This document shows positions 1 through 9,136 of a stretch of 64,000 bases of DNA, one piece after another. The stretch comes from Pseudoduganella dura. Its GTDB lineage: Bacteria > Pseudomonadota > Gammaproteobacteria > Burkholderiales > Burkholderiaceae_D. The stretch spans positions 5,332,001 to 5,396,000 of the forward strand of contig NZ_WNWM01000002.1 of NCBI RefSeq assembly GCF_009727155.1, in the 5' to 3' direction. The notes under the pieces were generated by a model. That model saw only the letters and a list, made by a program, of their open reading frames with translations. It was not told the origin of the DNA and searched no databases. Position 1 is the first letter of the stretch, and each line of letters opens with the position of its first letter. The position numbers and the translations under genes were made by a program.

Positions 1-878
1 CTCGACAGGTGATTGGCCAGCACTTCGCCCAGCTTGCGGTCGCTGTTGGTGAAATCTTCCTTGTCGGCGTGGTTCAGCAGCACCAGGATCGCCACCACGG
101 ATTTGTCCTGGAACACCGGGCAGCACAGGATCTTGAACGGCATGTCGGTGAAGATGTAGGCGCGGCGCGAGTCGTTCGCCTCGTTCATCACGAGCGGCTG
201 CCGGGAGGAATGCGTGAAGCGATACAGGTCGCCGCGCATCTCCACCAGCACCAGGTCGAGGTTGTGGATCGGCGCGGACAGGTTGGTGGCCGACACGCAC
301 AGGTTGTCGCCCGGCTTGATGAAGGCGGCCACGTCGGCGTTCATGTGCTCGGCCCAGCTTTGCAGCAGGTCGCCGAACACGTCTTCGCCGCTCGTCATGT
401 CCTGCACCTGGCGGTCGATCGCGTACACCAGGTGCAGTTCCTCGTAGCGGTCCGACAGTTCGCCGGCCATCGCATCCAGTTCGCCCTGCGTGCCGTATTC
501 GTCGCCGATCGCGGCGGCCACGTCTTCCAGCGCCTCGGCCAGCGCATCCCATTCGAACGGTACCGCCGCCGTGTCCGGAACTTTCGTCACGCGCACCGCG
601 AGCCAGCCAAGGCGCCGGCCCTTCGACATGACGGGCTGGTACAGCAGCGTGGCGTCGGGCGTGTCGTGCCGCTGCATGCCTTCGCCATCGGCCTGCCACA
701 CGAATCCTTCGGGATTCAGGTGCAGCAGCCAGTGTTCGAGGTCGGCGTGTCCCGGCGCCGTCCAGCAGGGCACGCCGGCCGCGTCGCACACGGCCAGCGC
801 GTGGTCGCTGCCGGTGATGCGCTGCAGCCAGCGGGCATGGCGGGAATAATCGAGGCTGGACAGGAAATTACGAGGCAT
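1..878 (-). CDS. GAF-domain sensory protein, 3' end outside window
   Basis: The frame is open from the ATG at 878 to the window edge, about 292 codons. The N-terminal part contains PVMSKGRRLGWLAVRV and resembles a small sensory domain. After a short helical linker (about residues 100-125) comes a GAF-like domain with QVQDMTSGEDVFGDLLQ, SATNLSAPIHNLDLVLVEM and FKILCCPVFQDKSVVAILVL. GAF domains bind small ligands or mediate signalling. The output domain (kinase, GGDEF or HD) lies off the window and cannot be named. Its start overlaps the 3' end of the receiver gene by 11 bp, so it is the third gene of a minus-strand signalling operon and translation is probably coupled. Confidence 0.8.
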   Translation of the reverse strand, partial: MPRNFLSSLDYSRHARWLQRITGSDHALAVCDAAGVPCWTAPGHADLEHWLLHLNPEGFVWQADGEGMQRHDTPDATLLYQPVMSKGRRLGWLAVRVTKVPDTAAVPFEWDALAEALEDVAAAIGDEYGTQGELDAMAGELSDRYEELHLVYAIDRQVQDMTSGEDVFGDLLQSWAEHMNADVAAFIKPGDNLCVSATNLSAPIHNLDLVLVEMRGDLYRFTHSSRQPLVMNEANDSRRAYIFTDMPFKILCCPVFQDKSVVAILVLLNHADKEDFTNSDRKLGEVLANHLS

Positions 879-1281
879 GACGGGACTCCGGCTGGTTGCT
901 TGCCGCCGCCGGGGCGGCGAAATGGCGTGACAGCCGCGCCACCAGCTGGCGCGGGCTGAGGGGTTTTTCAAGGAATTCGGTATTGGCGAGCGCCCGTGCC
1001 CAGGCGCGCTCGTCGAGCGCCGTCATCGACGTCATCACGAGGATCAGGAACGGGTGGTCGGGGTACGTGCTGCGCGCCAGCGGGCACAGCGTGCGCCCAT
1101 CCATGCCGTCCATCTGGATATCGCTGATCAGCACGTCGGGCAGCAGCTGCGCCATGGCCGCCAGCGCGGCATGGCCGTCGCCGGCGGTGGTCACGTGGTA
1201 GCCTTCGCGCTCGAGCGCCAGGCGCAGCACGCGCAGCACGTGGGGCTCGTCGTCCACCAGGAGAATGTGTCGCTGGGTCAT
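868..1281 (-). CDS. single-domain response regulator
   Basis: This 137-aa protein is a lone receiver (REC) domain. It starts ILLVDDEP, with acidic residues D10-D11, and has the phospho-acceptor Asp at D54 in LISDIQMDG, the conserved Thr/Ser region LVMTSM and the Lys of EKPLS. There is no DNA-binding or enzymatic output domain, so it probably acts by protein-protein contact with the neighbouring GAF protein or another partner. Its ATG overlaps the kinase stop codon (ATGA) and its own end overlaps the GAF gene, so the three form a tightly coupled module. The cognate kinase is most likely the gene just upstream. Confidence 0.92.
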   Translation of the reverse strand: MTQRHILLVDDEPHVLRVLRLALEREGYHVTTAGDGHAALAAMAQLLPDVLISDIQMDGMDGRTLCPLARSTYPDHPFLILVMTSMTALDERAWARALANTEFLEKPLSPRQLVARLSRHFAAPAAASNQPESRHAS

Positions 1282-3104
1282 AGAACGGCCGCGCCAGTGG
1301 TAACGGGCGCGCTTTTCAGGTGAATGGAGAAGGTGCTGCCGACACCGGGTTCGCTGTCGACGGCAATGCGGCCGTGGTGCAGCTCGACGATCTGCGCGGT
1401 AAGGTACAGCCCGAGGCCGTGGCCGCCGCGGACCGTCGGCGCGCCGCTTTCGCTGACGCGCCAGAATTTCTCGAAGATGCGGTCGCGGTCGGCCGGCGCG
1501 ATGCCGATGCCCGTGTCGCGCACGCTGATCACGATCTCGTGCCCCTCGTTGCGCGCCGCCAGCGTGACCGTGCCGCCCTCGCGGTTGTACTTGATCGCGT
1601 TCGTCAGCAGGTTGTTCAGCGCGATGCGGAACAGGTCCTTGTCGATGGTTACGGCATCGAGGTCGCGCGGCAGGTCGAGCACCATGCGCAGGCCCTTGCC
1701 CTCGACCCGCGCCAGCGCCTGGTCGTGCGCATCGCGCAGCATGTCGTCCAGGCGCACGCGGTTGCGCTCCGGGCTCATGCTGCCGGCGTCGAGCTTGCTC
1801 ACGTTGAGCAGGTTGCCGACCAGCGCGTTCATGCGCTCGATCTCGTCCTGGATCACGTTCAGCGACTCCACCCGCAGGCTTTCCTCGTCGCTGTCGGCCA
1901 GCATCTCGGCATACATGCCGATCACGTTCAGCGGCGACTTCAGCTCGTGCGACACGTGCGCCACGAAGTCGTTGCCCGCCTGGCGCGCCAGGTGTTCGCG
2001 GGTGACGTCGCGCAGCACCACCAGCGTGCCGAACGACATGGTGCCGTGGCCGCCGTTCAGGGGCTGGGCGGTGGCGCTCAGCTGCCGGCCTTCCACGTTG
2101 GCCGGCGCGAATTCCACGCTGTGCGCGCGGCCGTGATTGACCTGGCCGAAATTGCGGGCGTCGCTGCCGTAGCGTGCCAGCAGGCTGCGCAGCGCCGGGT
2201 CGACGCACCAGCTGTCGACCGGCTGGCCCAGCAGCGCATTCATGGGGATGCCGAGCAGCGGTTCCACCTTGCCGGAGACGAACGTCACGTCGCCGCCCGG
2301 GTCGAGCATCAGCAGGCCGTCCGGCAGCGAGTGCAGCGCGGCGTTGAGCTTCTTGCTGCCGTATTGCAGCAGGCGGTTGTCCGCCGTCGAATTGCGCTCG
2401 CCCTGTTCGAGGCGGGCGATGCGCTCGCCCGCCTGCGTCAGGCAGGCCTGCATGCCGGCGACCATCTCGCGCATGTCGTTGGCGCGCGCCGCCGGCTGGT
2501 CGGGGGCGGCGAGCTGCCGCAATCCGTCGTGCAGGCTGGCCAGGGGCGCCATCTCGCGCTTGATCACCAGGTAGATCACCGGTACCACCAGGAACATCAT
2601 CAGCGCCAGCAGCGCCAGGAACGACACGTCGCGCGCCAGCACGGCATAGCGCGGCTGGTGGAAGCCCACGCGCACGAAGGCGGTGCCGCGGCTGCGGTCG
2701 GCCGCCGGGCCATAGAATTCGCGCAGCGCCGGGCCGGCCGCCGAGGCGGGCAGGTCGCGCTCGCCGAAGCCGGCGGCCGCGTCGGGCGGCAACGGCGCGT
2801 GCGGCATCATCGCGCCGCGGCTGGCCACCTCGGCCAGCGTACGGCCGCCGACGTCGGTGATCGTCGCGTAGGCGAAGTTGCCGTCGTCGTGCCAGGCCAG
2901 CAACGCGCCCAGCAGCCCGGCGGTCTTGCCGTCGTCCAGCTGCGCCATCGGGATGCCGCCCAGCGACCTGGCCAGGGCCACACCCTTCACGCGCACCTGC
3001 GCCGCCTGGCTGTCCTGCTGGCGCGCGACGAGCAGCGCGACAACGAGCGTGATCACGGCAAGCGCGCAGGCGATCAGGATGATGCCGATACGGTTGAGCT
3101 TCAT
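1278..3104 (-). CDS. membrane sensor histidine kinase
   Basis: 608 aa from the ATG at 3104, preceded by CCCAAGG. An earlier in-frame start at 3149 would add 15 residues ahead of the basic-hydrophobic N-terminus and is less likely. The N-terminal membrane segment is IGIILIACALAVITLVVALLV. A roughly 140-residue extracytoplasmic sensor follows, then a second membrane helix (FLALLALMMFLVVPVIYLVI), a HAMP-like stretch and a PAS-like domain near residues 260-350. The HisKA helix has FVAHVSHELKSPLNV with phospho-His near residue 386. The HATPase domain shows NLLTNAIKYN, DTGIGI and GHGLGLYL. It should autophosphorylate in response to an unknown periplasmic signal and pass phosphate to the overlapping receiver gene. 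Confidence 0.93.
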   Translation of the reverse strand: MKLNRIGIILIACALAVITLVVALLVARQQDSQAAQVRVKGVALARSLGGIPMAQLDDGKTAGLLGALLAWHDDGNFAYATITDVGGRTLAEVASRGAMMPHAPLPPDAAAGFGERDLPASAAGPALREFYGPAADRSRGTAFVRVGFHQPRYAVLARDVSFLALLALMMFLVVPVIYLVIKREMAPLASLHDGLRQLAAPDQPAARANDMREMVAGMQACLTQAGERIARLEQGERNSTADNRLLQYGSKKLNAALHSLPDGLLMLDPGGDVTFVSGKVEPLLGIPMNALLGQPVDSWCVDPALRSLLARYGSDARNFGQVNHGRAHSVEFAPANVEGRQLSATAQPLNGGHGTMSFGTLVVLRDVTREHLARQAGNDFVAHVSHELKSPLNVIGMYAEMLADSDEESLRVESLNVIQDEIERMNALVGNLLNVSKLDAGSMSPERNRVRLDDMLRDAHDQALARVEGKGLRMVLDLPRDLDAVTIDKDLFRIALNNLLTNAIKYNREGGTVTLAARNEGHEIVISVRDTGIGIAPADRDRIFEKFWRVSESGAPTVRGGHGLGLYLTAQIVELHHGRIAVDSEPGVGSTFSIHLKSAPVTTGAAVL

Positions 3105-3148
3105 GGGGACCTTGGGATTGAATGCGGATGCAGCGGGAAAGCTGTGCA

Positions 3149-3177
3149 ACTATAAAACTAAAGTTGCATTGAGGCAA
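3149..3177 (-). promoter_or_regulatory. candidate sigma70 promoter of the histidine kinase operon
   Basis: On the minus strand a -35-like TTGCCT (3177-3172) is followed by a 17-bp spacer and a -10-like TATAGT (3154-3149). Transcription would start near 3142, about 38 nt before the kinase ATG. This AT-rich patch stands out from its GC-rich surroundings. The rest of the 250-bp gap to the acyltransferase stop shows nothing I can name. Confidence 0.5.
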
Positions 3178-3352
3178 ATTGATTCGTCCGAAAAGAACCG
3201 GGATACAACAGGTAGCGGCTTTTCGTGGCAATACGAACAAGGTTGGGCGCCGCCTGGGGCACGGTCGGGCGCGGCGCGCAAACGCACGGCCACCGGGACG
3301 GGAAAGTCTGGCAAGACGCGATGCCGGCCATGGCGCCGGCGCCGTCGCGCGG

Positions 3353-4531
3353 TCAGGCCCGGGTGGAGGGGCTGGCCACGCCCGGCCGGACAAGGGATGC
3401 GAGCCGCGTGCCCACGTGTTCCAGCCCCTGCGCCAGCGCATGGCAGCAGGCCAGCACGGGCAGGTAAACGATGAAGGTCCAGGTTTGCACGTCGTCCAGC
3501 AGCGCGCGATACAGCGCCACGGCGGCGAGCACGATGAACATGTGCGACAGGTAGAGCTCGTAGCTGAGGCGCCCCATTGCCGCAAGCCAGCCGAGGCCGC
3601 GCCGGGGTGCGGGCGGCCGGGCATGGAAGGCCAACAGCATCAGGCAGGCCCCGATGCACAGGACATACAGGCCGCATCCGAACAGGTGGCGGTGCACGAG
3701 ATCGGACCAGCCCAGCACCAGCACGATGCTGGTTGCGCCGGCGATGCCGGCGGCCCGCCGGGCGGTCGCACCGGGGCGCCAGCGCTGCGCGAGCAGCGCG
3801 GCCAGCACGCCCCACGCAATGGCCGCCATGCCGGGCAGGTAAGCCTTTTCGAACCATACCTCGTCGCTGCGCGGCACGAGGTCGCGCAGCGGCACCATGG
3901 CCAGCGCCCACGCCAGCAGCAGGGCGACCAGCAACCGGCGCGGCAGCCAGAGGCAGAGCAGCGGGAAGCCCAGGTAGAAGACTTCCTCGATCGACAGCGA
4001 CCACAGGATGTCCCAGCCGGCCGGCGCCCAGCCGGTGCGGCCTTCATACCAGTTGAACGTGAATGTCAGCGCCGAGCCCAGGAGCGCACCGACGGTCTGC
4101 TGGCCGGGTGCGGGAGCGAACCCCGGCACGCCTATGGCGGCGAACAGCGTCAGCACCGCCAGCACCACGCCAAGGAGCGGCAGGATGCGTTTTGCCCGCG
4201 CAGCGTAGAACCGGCGCAGGTCGACGCTGCCGATATCGCCATTCCGCCGGGCGATGCCGTCCGTGATGAGGAACCCGGAAACCACGAAGAACATGAAGAC
4301 CGCCTCGTAGCCGTTGAAGCCGATGGCATCGGCCAGGCGCCGGGGTACCCATTCGCCGAAAAGGCTCGGCGCCAGCGGCAGGCGGAACGGCAGCGCCAGG
4401 TGGTGGACGATCACGAGGACGATGGCCAGGCCCCGCAGGCAGTCGATGCCGAAATTGCGGCGCGCGGTGCCGGCATGCGCCGTGGCCTGGAGTGGGCCGG
4501 GCTGGCGTGAAAAGGGTTCGGGGCGTGTCAT
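3353..4531 (-). CDS. acyltransferase 3 family membrane protein (OafA/YrhL-like)
   Basis: 392 aa from the ATG at 4531; an upstream in-frame start exists but adds a non-hydrophobic tail. About ten membrane helices are visible. Family hallmarks are the N-terminal GIDCLRGLAIVLVIVHHLALP with its catalytic-type His pair, the arginine-rich RRFYAARAKRILPL, WSLSIEEVFYLGFPLL and the C-terminal YELYLSHMF. Such proteins move acyl groups, usually acetyl, from the cytoplasm onto surface or periplasmic glycans. The target here is unknown because no polysaccharide gene lies alongside. A possible small gene ends 11 bp upstream on the same strand. Confidence 0.9.
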   Translation of the reverse strand: MTRPEPFSRQPGPLQATAHAGTARRNFGIDCLRGLAIVLVIVHHLALPFRLPLAPSLFGEWVPRRLADAIGFNGYEAVFMFFVVSGFLITDGIARRNGDIGSVDLRRFYAARAKRILPLLGVVLAVLTLFAAIGVPGFAPAPGQQTVGALLGSALTFTFNWYEGRTGWAPAGWDILWSLSIEEVFYLGFPLLCLWLPRRLLVALLLAWALAMVPLRDLVPRSDEVWFEKAYLPGMAAIAWGVLAALLAQRWRPGATARRAAGIAGATSIVLVLGWSDLVHRHLFGCGLYVLCIGACLMLLAFHARPPAPRRGLGWLAAMGRLSYELYLSHMFIVLAAVALYRALLDDVQTWTFIVYLPVLACCHALAQGLEHVGTRLASLVRPGVASPSTRA

Positions 4532-4541
4532 GGTCGTCGTT

Positions 4542-4742
4542 TCACGGGCTGGATCGTGCGGGGGCCTGAAGATACCCCCGAACGCGCCCCGCATGGGAGG
4601 AAAGTGACGTGTTGCCGGCCACGCGGGATGAATCGGCCGGCACCCGGGCGGAGGTGAACGATGATGTAGCGGGGCTGCCGCGCAGCATGGACGCTACAAT
4701 GATGGACGCTACAATCATGGTCGCGAGCGCGCGATCGGTCAT
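4542..4742 (-). CDS. possible small hydrophobic-leader protein
   Basis: A 66-codon frame begins with ATG at 4742 behind a strong ribosome site (GGGGAGG, 7 nt spacing) and ends 11 bp before the acyltransferase ATG, as in an operon. The N-terminus TMIVASIIVASMLRG is hydrophobic like a signal or anchor; the rest is rich in Ser, Ala and Arg and matches no family I know. Part of the hydrophobic stretch is encoded by a 15-bp tandem repeat (IVAS twice). High GC makes chance open frames common, so the start signal and position are the only real support. Confidence 0.3.
   Translation of the reverse strand: MTDRALATMIVASIIVASMLRGSPATSSFTSARVPADSSRVAGNTSLSSHAGRVRGYLQAPARSSP
4687..4716. repeat. 15-bp tandem repeat, two copies
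   Basis: ATGGACGCTACAATG is followed at once by ATGGACGCTACAATC. Each unit carries TACAAT (4695-4700 and 4710-4715), which resembles a -10 box on the plus strand. The repeat sits in the 309-bp gap between the divergent acyltransferase and cupin genes (4532-4840). The gap also contains a run of nine G at 4781-4789 and the possible 66-aa frame on the other strand. Confidence 0.8.
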
Positions 4743-4840
4743 TCGGAGCCTCCCCGGTGGCCAGGAAAAATCGTGTCAACGGGGGGGGGCGGCATGGCGG
4801 CGGGGCGTGTCGCGACAACCGCAGGTAAACAGCAGGGTAT

Positions 4841-5806
4841 ATGGCAGCAGAGAAGAACGATTGGTTGGCGGGCAGCCAGGGGCGCGGGCAGGGCCGGGAG
4901 GGCGCGCGCGGCGCGCCCCGGTTGCCGCCCACCAGGCAGGAATCGGAGGCGGCGGCCGCGGACCGCGCTGCCCACAGGGAGGCGCGCGAGCGCAGGGATG
5001 CGCTGGTGCGCGGCGTGGTGTCGATCGGCGCGATGCGCGAGGCGATCAAGGCGGCCGCCCGCACGCTGCCGGCGATCTCGCAGGTGCCGCGCGTGAAGGC
5101 GCCCGGCACGGCGGCGTTTCGCGCGCGGGCAGCGCAGGGCCTGCCGTTCCTGGTGACGGGCGTCGTCGACCGCTGGCCGCTCGCCGGGCTCACGGTGCAG
5201 GCGCTGCGCGACCACTACAGCCACCTGCCGGTGCGCGCGCGGGTGGGCGACTATATCAACACGGCGTTCGCGCCGGACCGGGCGATGCGCGACATGAGCC
5301 TGCTCGAATACCTCGACCTGGCCGCCGCCGGTACCGATGGCTTGCCGCCTTACCTGGGCAACCTGGAGTTGCGCGAGCTGAACCGGCTGTGCCACTGGCC
5401 TTCGTACTTCGACAAGATGGGGCCGCCGCGTTTCTGGCTGGGCCCCGCGGGTACGGTGACACCGCTGCACTGCGACTACGACGACAATGTCTTCGCGCAG
5501 GTCTGGGGCACCAAGCGCATCATGCTCGCGCCGCCGCATCACGACGAATTCCTGTATCCGAACGAGGCCAATGCCATCCTGTTCGGTTCGCCGTTCGATC
5601 CCGAGGCGCCGGACTTCGACCGTTTCCCGCTGGCCCGCCAGGCCGCCACGATCGAATGCATCGTCAATCCCGGCGACATGCTGTATGTGCCGGCCGGCTG
5701 GTACCACCAGGTACGCTCGCTGACGTTCTCGCTGTCGTCGAACCGCTGGGCCCGGGCCATGCCGCTGGCCCTGCGGGGCGGCGCGGGACTGCGGGCGGCA
5801 AGGTAG
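4841..5806 (+). CDS. cupin-like / JmjC-type oxygenase family protein
   Basis: 321 aa. After a charged N-terminal stretch of about 70 residues comes a cupin_8/JmjC-like fold with PFLVTGVVDRWPL, the iron ligands His-x-Asp in TPLHCDYDDN, and the distal His in VPAGWYHQV. Fe(II)/2-oxoglutarate hydroxylases of this type modify proteins or small molecules; the target is unknown. The start at 4841 follows AGGG in cagcagggtat and fits the reading frame. The neighbours downstream do not define a pathway. A nine-G tract lies 51 bp upstream. Confidence 0.8.
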   Translation: MAAEKNDWLAGSQGRGQGREGARGAPRLPPTRQESEAAAADRAAHREARERRDALVRGVVSIGAMREAIKAAARTLPAISQVPRVKAPGTAAFRARAAQGLPFLVTGVVDRWPLAGLTVQALRDHYSHLPVRARVGDYINTAFAPDRAMRDMSLLEYLDLAAAGTDGLPPYLGNLELRELNRLCHWPSYFDKMGPPRFWLGPAGTVTPLHCDYDDNVFAQVWGTKRIMLAPPHHDEFLYPNEANAILFGSPFDPEAPDFDRFPLARQAATIECIVNPGDMLYVPAGWYHQVRSLTFSLSSNRWARAMPLALRGGAGLRAAR

Positions 5807-5973
5807 GGCAGACCGCCGGCGCGGTTGCCTGCGGCCCGGTTAGCTACTGCCGGTCCGGGTTGCAGTGTGACAGTGTGCGTATTTCCGGGCCGGCAAGGGA
5901 TGCTATGCTTTTGCTTCGACAATCATCAGCCCCGGCCTGGCGCCGGTCCTCCGCGGCTGCACACGGAAAACGA

Positions 5974-6585
5974 ATGAACATTATGTCCATGATTGCCGTC
6001 CTGTTCGGCCGGCGTGCGGAAAAAGCCGTTCCGGTGCCTCCGGCGTACTTCGGCGTGCACGGCCCGCAAGGGGAACCGGCCATCGCGATCGATCCGCCGC
6101 CCCTGGCGTCCCGCGCGGAACCTGCCGGTACCGAACGGCGGGGGTTCGCCCGCTGGGTGGAGCTGATCAGCGATGGCGACCAGCAGGCGACCGACGCCGC
6201 GCTGGAAACGGCCAGGGCGCCGCGTCTCGACGGCGACATGTACGATCTGCTCGATGGACTGAACGGGCGCGGCCTCGTCATCGAAGCGGACATCAAGGAC
6301 GACGACTCGGTCGAGGCGCAGATCGAGTACCTGAGCGATGCCCGCGGTCTCGGCGAGTTCGCGGCACCTTCCTCGCCGCCCGCCGGCGCCGACCGTTGCG
6401 CCGCCTTGCTGCGCGCCTGGAACGACTGGCTCGCGACGCGCGATTACCGGCTCGTTCCGATCGACCTGGGCGATGACGCGTGGCATGCGGTCGTGGTGCG
6501 CAGGGAGCATTTTACGGAACTGCAGGAATTGAGCAGGAAACTCGATATTCCATTGGCCGAGCCGTCGGCGGTGTTCGGCGCCTGA
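5974..6585 (+). CDS. uncharacterised acidic protein
   Basis: 203 aa from the ATG at 5974 (ribosome site GGAAA). There is no signal peptide or membrane helix. The core region (about residues 55-195) is acidic with ELISDGDQQATDAAL, DLLDGLNGRGLVIEADIKDDDS and LLRAWNDWLATRDYRLVPIDLGDD. It resembles proteins annotated only as domains of unknown function, and I cannot assign a role. The frame stays open upstream to 4609, but that part is antisense-type coding noise overlapping the cupin gene. The next gene starts 53 bp downstream, so the two may be co-transcribed. Confidence 0.7.
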   Translation: MNIMSMIAVLFGRRAEKAVPVPPAYFGVHGPQGEPAIAIDPPPLASRAEPAGTERRGFARWVELISDGDQQATDAALETARAPRLDGDMYDLLDGLNGRGLVIEADIKDDDSVEAQIEYLSDARGLGEFAAPSSPPAGADRCAALLRAWNDWLATRDYRLVPIDLGDDAWHAVVVRREHFTELQELSRKLDIPLAEPSAVFGA

Positions 6586-6638
6586 CAGGCGCGGGCCGCT
6601 TTTTCACCGCCCGGCCAGGGTATATCCGGAAGAGAAAC

Positions 6639-7424
6639 ATGACCGCTTTCGATGTGAAACTTGCCAACGAACTGCACGAACAGGGCCGGTTCGATGAATT
6701 GCTTGCCCTGCTGCGGCATTCGTTCGCCGCCGTGGAGCGCATGCCCGAACCAGCCTGGCCGGACCTTTTCATGGCGATGCTGGAGTGGAAGCAGCTGGCC
6801 GAAGAACATGGCCCGGCAAGGACGGCGATGGCCGAGGCGCGCGACGACCAGGTGCGGCGCCTGCTGGCCGGCGACCCGCACGTCGGCCAGCGCGATCCGG
6901 CACTGACGGCGGAACGGATGTTCGCCCGGATCGACCGTTTCGCGCTCATCGTCGAGTTCAACGAAGCGCTCGGCGACCCGCGGTCGACCCGGGACCTGTT
7001 CGTCACGCTCGATGCCTACGACCCGGCGCTGGCGCGCCGGCATGCCTGGCGGGCCCTTCCCGATATCGTGGCCGCGGGCGACTTCGCGCTGGCGGATCGC
7101 TACCGCGGCGATCCGTTGAAAGCGCTCGGCATGGTCAATGATGCGGCGCGTTCGTTGCCGATGTTCCCGCCACTGCCTGGCGCGCCGCGCCTGGCCGCCG
7201 AGCTGGCGAACCTGGTTCGCGACGTGGCCATCGGCATCGCGGTCCTGCGCGGGCAGGGCAGCGAAGCCGGCGCCGCGGCGCTCCGGGACGCCCTGCTGGC
7301 CGGGCTCGAATCCTCAGAATCGAAGGCATGGGCCGCCAGGGAGCTTGACGAGCCGGGCGCGATCACCCGTGAACTCACCGACCGGCAGATGGCGGCGGAG
7401 GGCACCCCGACCGCGTTGCCGTAG
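6639..7424 (+). CDS. uncharacterised helical (TPR-like) protein
   Basis: 261 aa with a good ribosome site (GGAAGAGA) before the ATG at 6639. The N-terminus (ANELHEQGRFDELLALLRHSF) looks like a TPR helix pair, and the whole protein is predicted to be alpha-helical and cytoplasmic. I do not recognise a catalytic motif. It follows the previous uncharacterised gene closely and precedes a WD40-like gene. Confidence 0.65.
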   Translation: MTAFDVKLANELHEQGRFDELLALLRHSFAAVERMPEPAWPDLFMAMLEWKQLAEEHGPARTAMAEARDDQVRRLLAGDPHVGQRDPALTAERMFARIDRFALIVEFNEALGDPRSTRDLFVTLDAYDPALARRHAWRALPDIVAAGDFALADRYRGDPLKALGMVNDAARSLPMFPPLPGAPRLAAELANLVRDVAIGIAVLRGQGSEAGAAALRDALLAGLESSESKAWAARELDEPGAITRELTDRQMAAEGTPTALP

Positions 7425-7494
7425 CACCTCGGGAGGGGCAGGCCGTGCAGGACGCGCGGGCGCCGCCGTATCGGCCTGCTGGTACCATGCGTCC

Positions 7495-8622
7495 ATGCAC
7501 AAACACGTTCGATCCCTGCCGGGCATTGCCGCTGCCGCTGTCGGCATCGCTTTCGTCGGCACCTCGCTGCTCCGGGCGGCGCCCGCGGCCACGGCGGTCA
7601 CCGAGGTCGCCCGCTTCGGCATGCCGTATCCGGTGGACGCGCTGGCCTTCCACCCGGACGGTCGCCAGCTCGCGGCCGCATCGTACGCGCCCGCTGGTAA
7701 GGCCCAGGTATGGGACTGGCGCGACGAGAAAAAAACCGCCATCGCGTTCGACAACAACGGCAATGGCAGCGTGCCGGCCGCCGGTGCGATCGGGTACAGC
7801 CCTGACGGGCGCTTGTTCGCCTGGTGCGGCAACGGCGAGCGCGTTTGGGATGCGGCAAGTGGAATGGTCGTGTTCGAGCGAAACATGAGCGGCGGCGCGC
7901 TGTGCGCCGGAACGCGCTTCGCGCCGGACGGCAGGACGCTGGTCCACGCAGCCGTCTCGCCCGGCGAGCGGGTGACGGACGTGACGGCGCGCGATGCGCT
8001 CACGGGCGCGATCGCCTGGCGGGTCACGAACCACGACTTCGTCGCCGGCGACATGGCGTTGAGCGCCGATGGCGGCCGGCTGGCGGTTGCCGGCCTCTGG
8101 CATGGCGAAGGCGAAACGCGCCAGCAGGTACGCCTCTTCGACATGGCGGACCGGGCGCTGCTGCGCACCATCGAACCGCTGCCGGCGCAACCGCGCGGGG
8201 TGGCGCGGCCGGGGCCTTCGATCGCGCGCGTGGCATGGAGCCCGGACGGTACCCGCGTCGCCGTGGGCCTGCGCGACATATCCGACGACGGCGCGCCGGC
8301 GTTGAAGATCTTCGATGCGCGCACCGGCGACCTGCTGGACGAGGAAGCGGGGCGGCGCGGTACGCATGTGCGCGGTATCTGCTTTTCGCCCGACGGCCGA
8401 TACCTTGTCATTCTCGGCATCGGCCGCCGCACGCGCGTTTGGGATGGACAGCACACGCGGCTGATCCAGGAAATCCGCGCCGATCCCGCCGCCTGCGCCA
8501 TGTCCGCCGACAGCCGCCACCTCGCGCTGGGCGGCGCCGCGCGCGGCCTGGGCAGCCTGAATCCGCTACTTGGTCTGATCATCCCGAACAACGGCAAGGT
8601 GCGGGTCTACGAACTGCCCTGA
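7495..8622 (+). CDS. WD40-like beta-propeller protein, exported or anchored
   Basis: 375 aa from the ATG at 7495. The N-terminus (LPGIAAAAVGIAFVGTSLL) is a signal peptide or anchor. The body consists of repeated propeller blades with motifs such as ALAFHPDGRQLAAASY, IGYSPDGRLFAWCG, VAWSPDGTRVAVGL and ICFSPDGRYLVILG. This is a seven-blade type scaffold without catalytic residues I can point to, so a binding or scaffolding role in the periplasm is most likely. There is no clear partner gene next to it. Confidence 0.8.
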   Translation: MHKHVRSLPGIAAAAVGIAFVGTSLLRAAPAATAVTEVARFGMPYPVDALAFHPDGRQLAAASYAPAGKAQVWDWRDEKKTAIAFDNNGNGSVPAAGAIGYSPDGRLFAWCGNGERVWDAASGMVVFERNMSGGALCAGTRFAPDGRTLVHAAVSPGERVTDVTARDALTGAIAWRVTNHDFVAGDMALSADGGRLAVAGLWHGEGETRQQVRLFDMADRALLRTIEPLPAQPRGVARPGPSIARVAWSPDGTRVAVGLRDISDDGAPALKIFDARTGDLLDEEAGRRGTHVRGICFSPDGRYLVILGIGRRTRVWDGQHTRLIQEIRADPAACAMSADSRHLALGGAARGLGSLNPLLGLIIPNNGKVRVYELP

Positions 8623-8788
8623 AGGCTGCCCGGCGGCCGCGGCCGGCCGTGTTCCCTGAACCTGGCGGATCAGGGCGCCGTGGTGGATATGTGCGCGCCG
8701 GTGGAAATGTGTGATTTTTCGTCCCGGTTCCGCATGGTATGTTGCATGTTCTTTAATCATCCGCCACGCGCACACGGACGGGACCGAC

Positions 8789-9121
8789 ATGACATTCACC
8801 GAATCGATTTCCACCTGCTTCAAGAAATACGCCACGTTCGACGGCGTTGCCCAACGCTCCGAATACTGGTGGTTCGCCCTGTTCTGCGTGCTCGGCTCGC
8901 TGGGAGTCAGCCTCGTCAGCGAAACGCTCGGCGCGATCTTCAGCCTGGCGACCCTGCTGCCTTCGCTGGCCGCCGGTGCCCGCCGCCTGCACGATACCGA
9001 CCGCAGCGCCTGGTGGCTGCTCGTGATGCTCGTGCCGTTCGTCGGCTGGATCGTGCTGTTCGTGCTGCTGGCGCAGGAAAGCAAGGCCAGCCGCTACGGT
9101 GCCCAGGTCGTTCCGCTGTAG
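8789..9121 (+). CDS. DUF805 family small membrane protein
   Basis: 110 aa from the ATG at 8789, behind GGGACCGAC. It begins with the family signature: a conserved F-x-G-x-x-x-R-x-E-Y-W-W pattern, here ATFDGVAQRSEYWWFALF. About three membrane helices follow, and ARRLHDTDRSAWWLL is the conserved RRLHD loop. DUF805 proteins (YhaH-like) are inner-membrane proteins of unknown function. The gene is monocistronic by position and convergent with the glutathione transferase gene. Confidence 0.88.
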   Translation: MTFTESISTCFKKYATFDGVAQRSEYWWFALFCVLGSLGVSLVSETLGAIFSLATLLPSLAAGARRLHDTDRSAWWLLVMLVPFVGWIVLFVLLAQESKASRYGAQVVPL

Positions 9122-9136
9122 CGGATGCCGGCGCCG

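Noticed and set aside
4609..5973. Long N-terminal extension of the acidic protein frame across the cupin gene
   Set aside because: The frame overlaps a motif-bearing gene, and the first plausible ribosome site and protein-like sequence begin at 5974.
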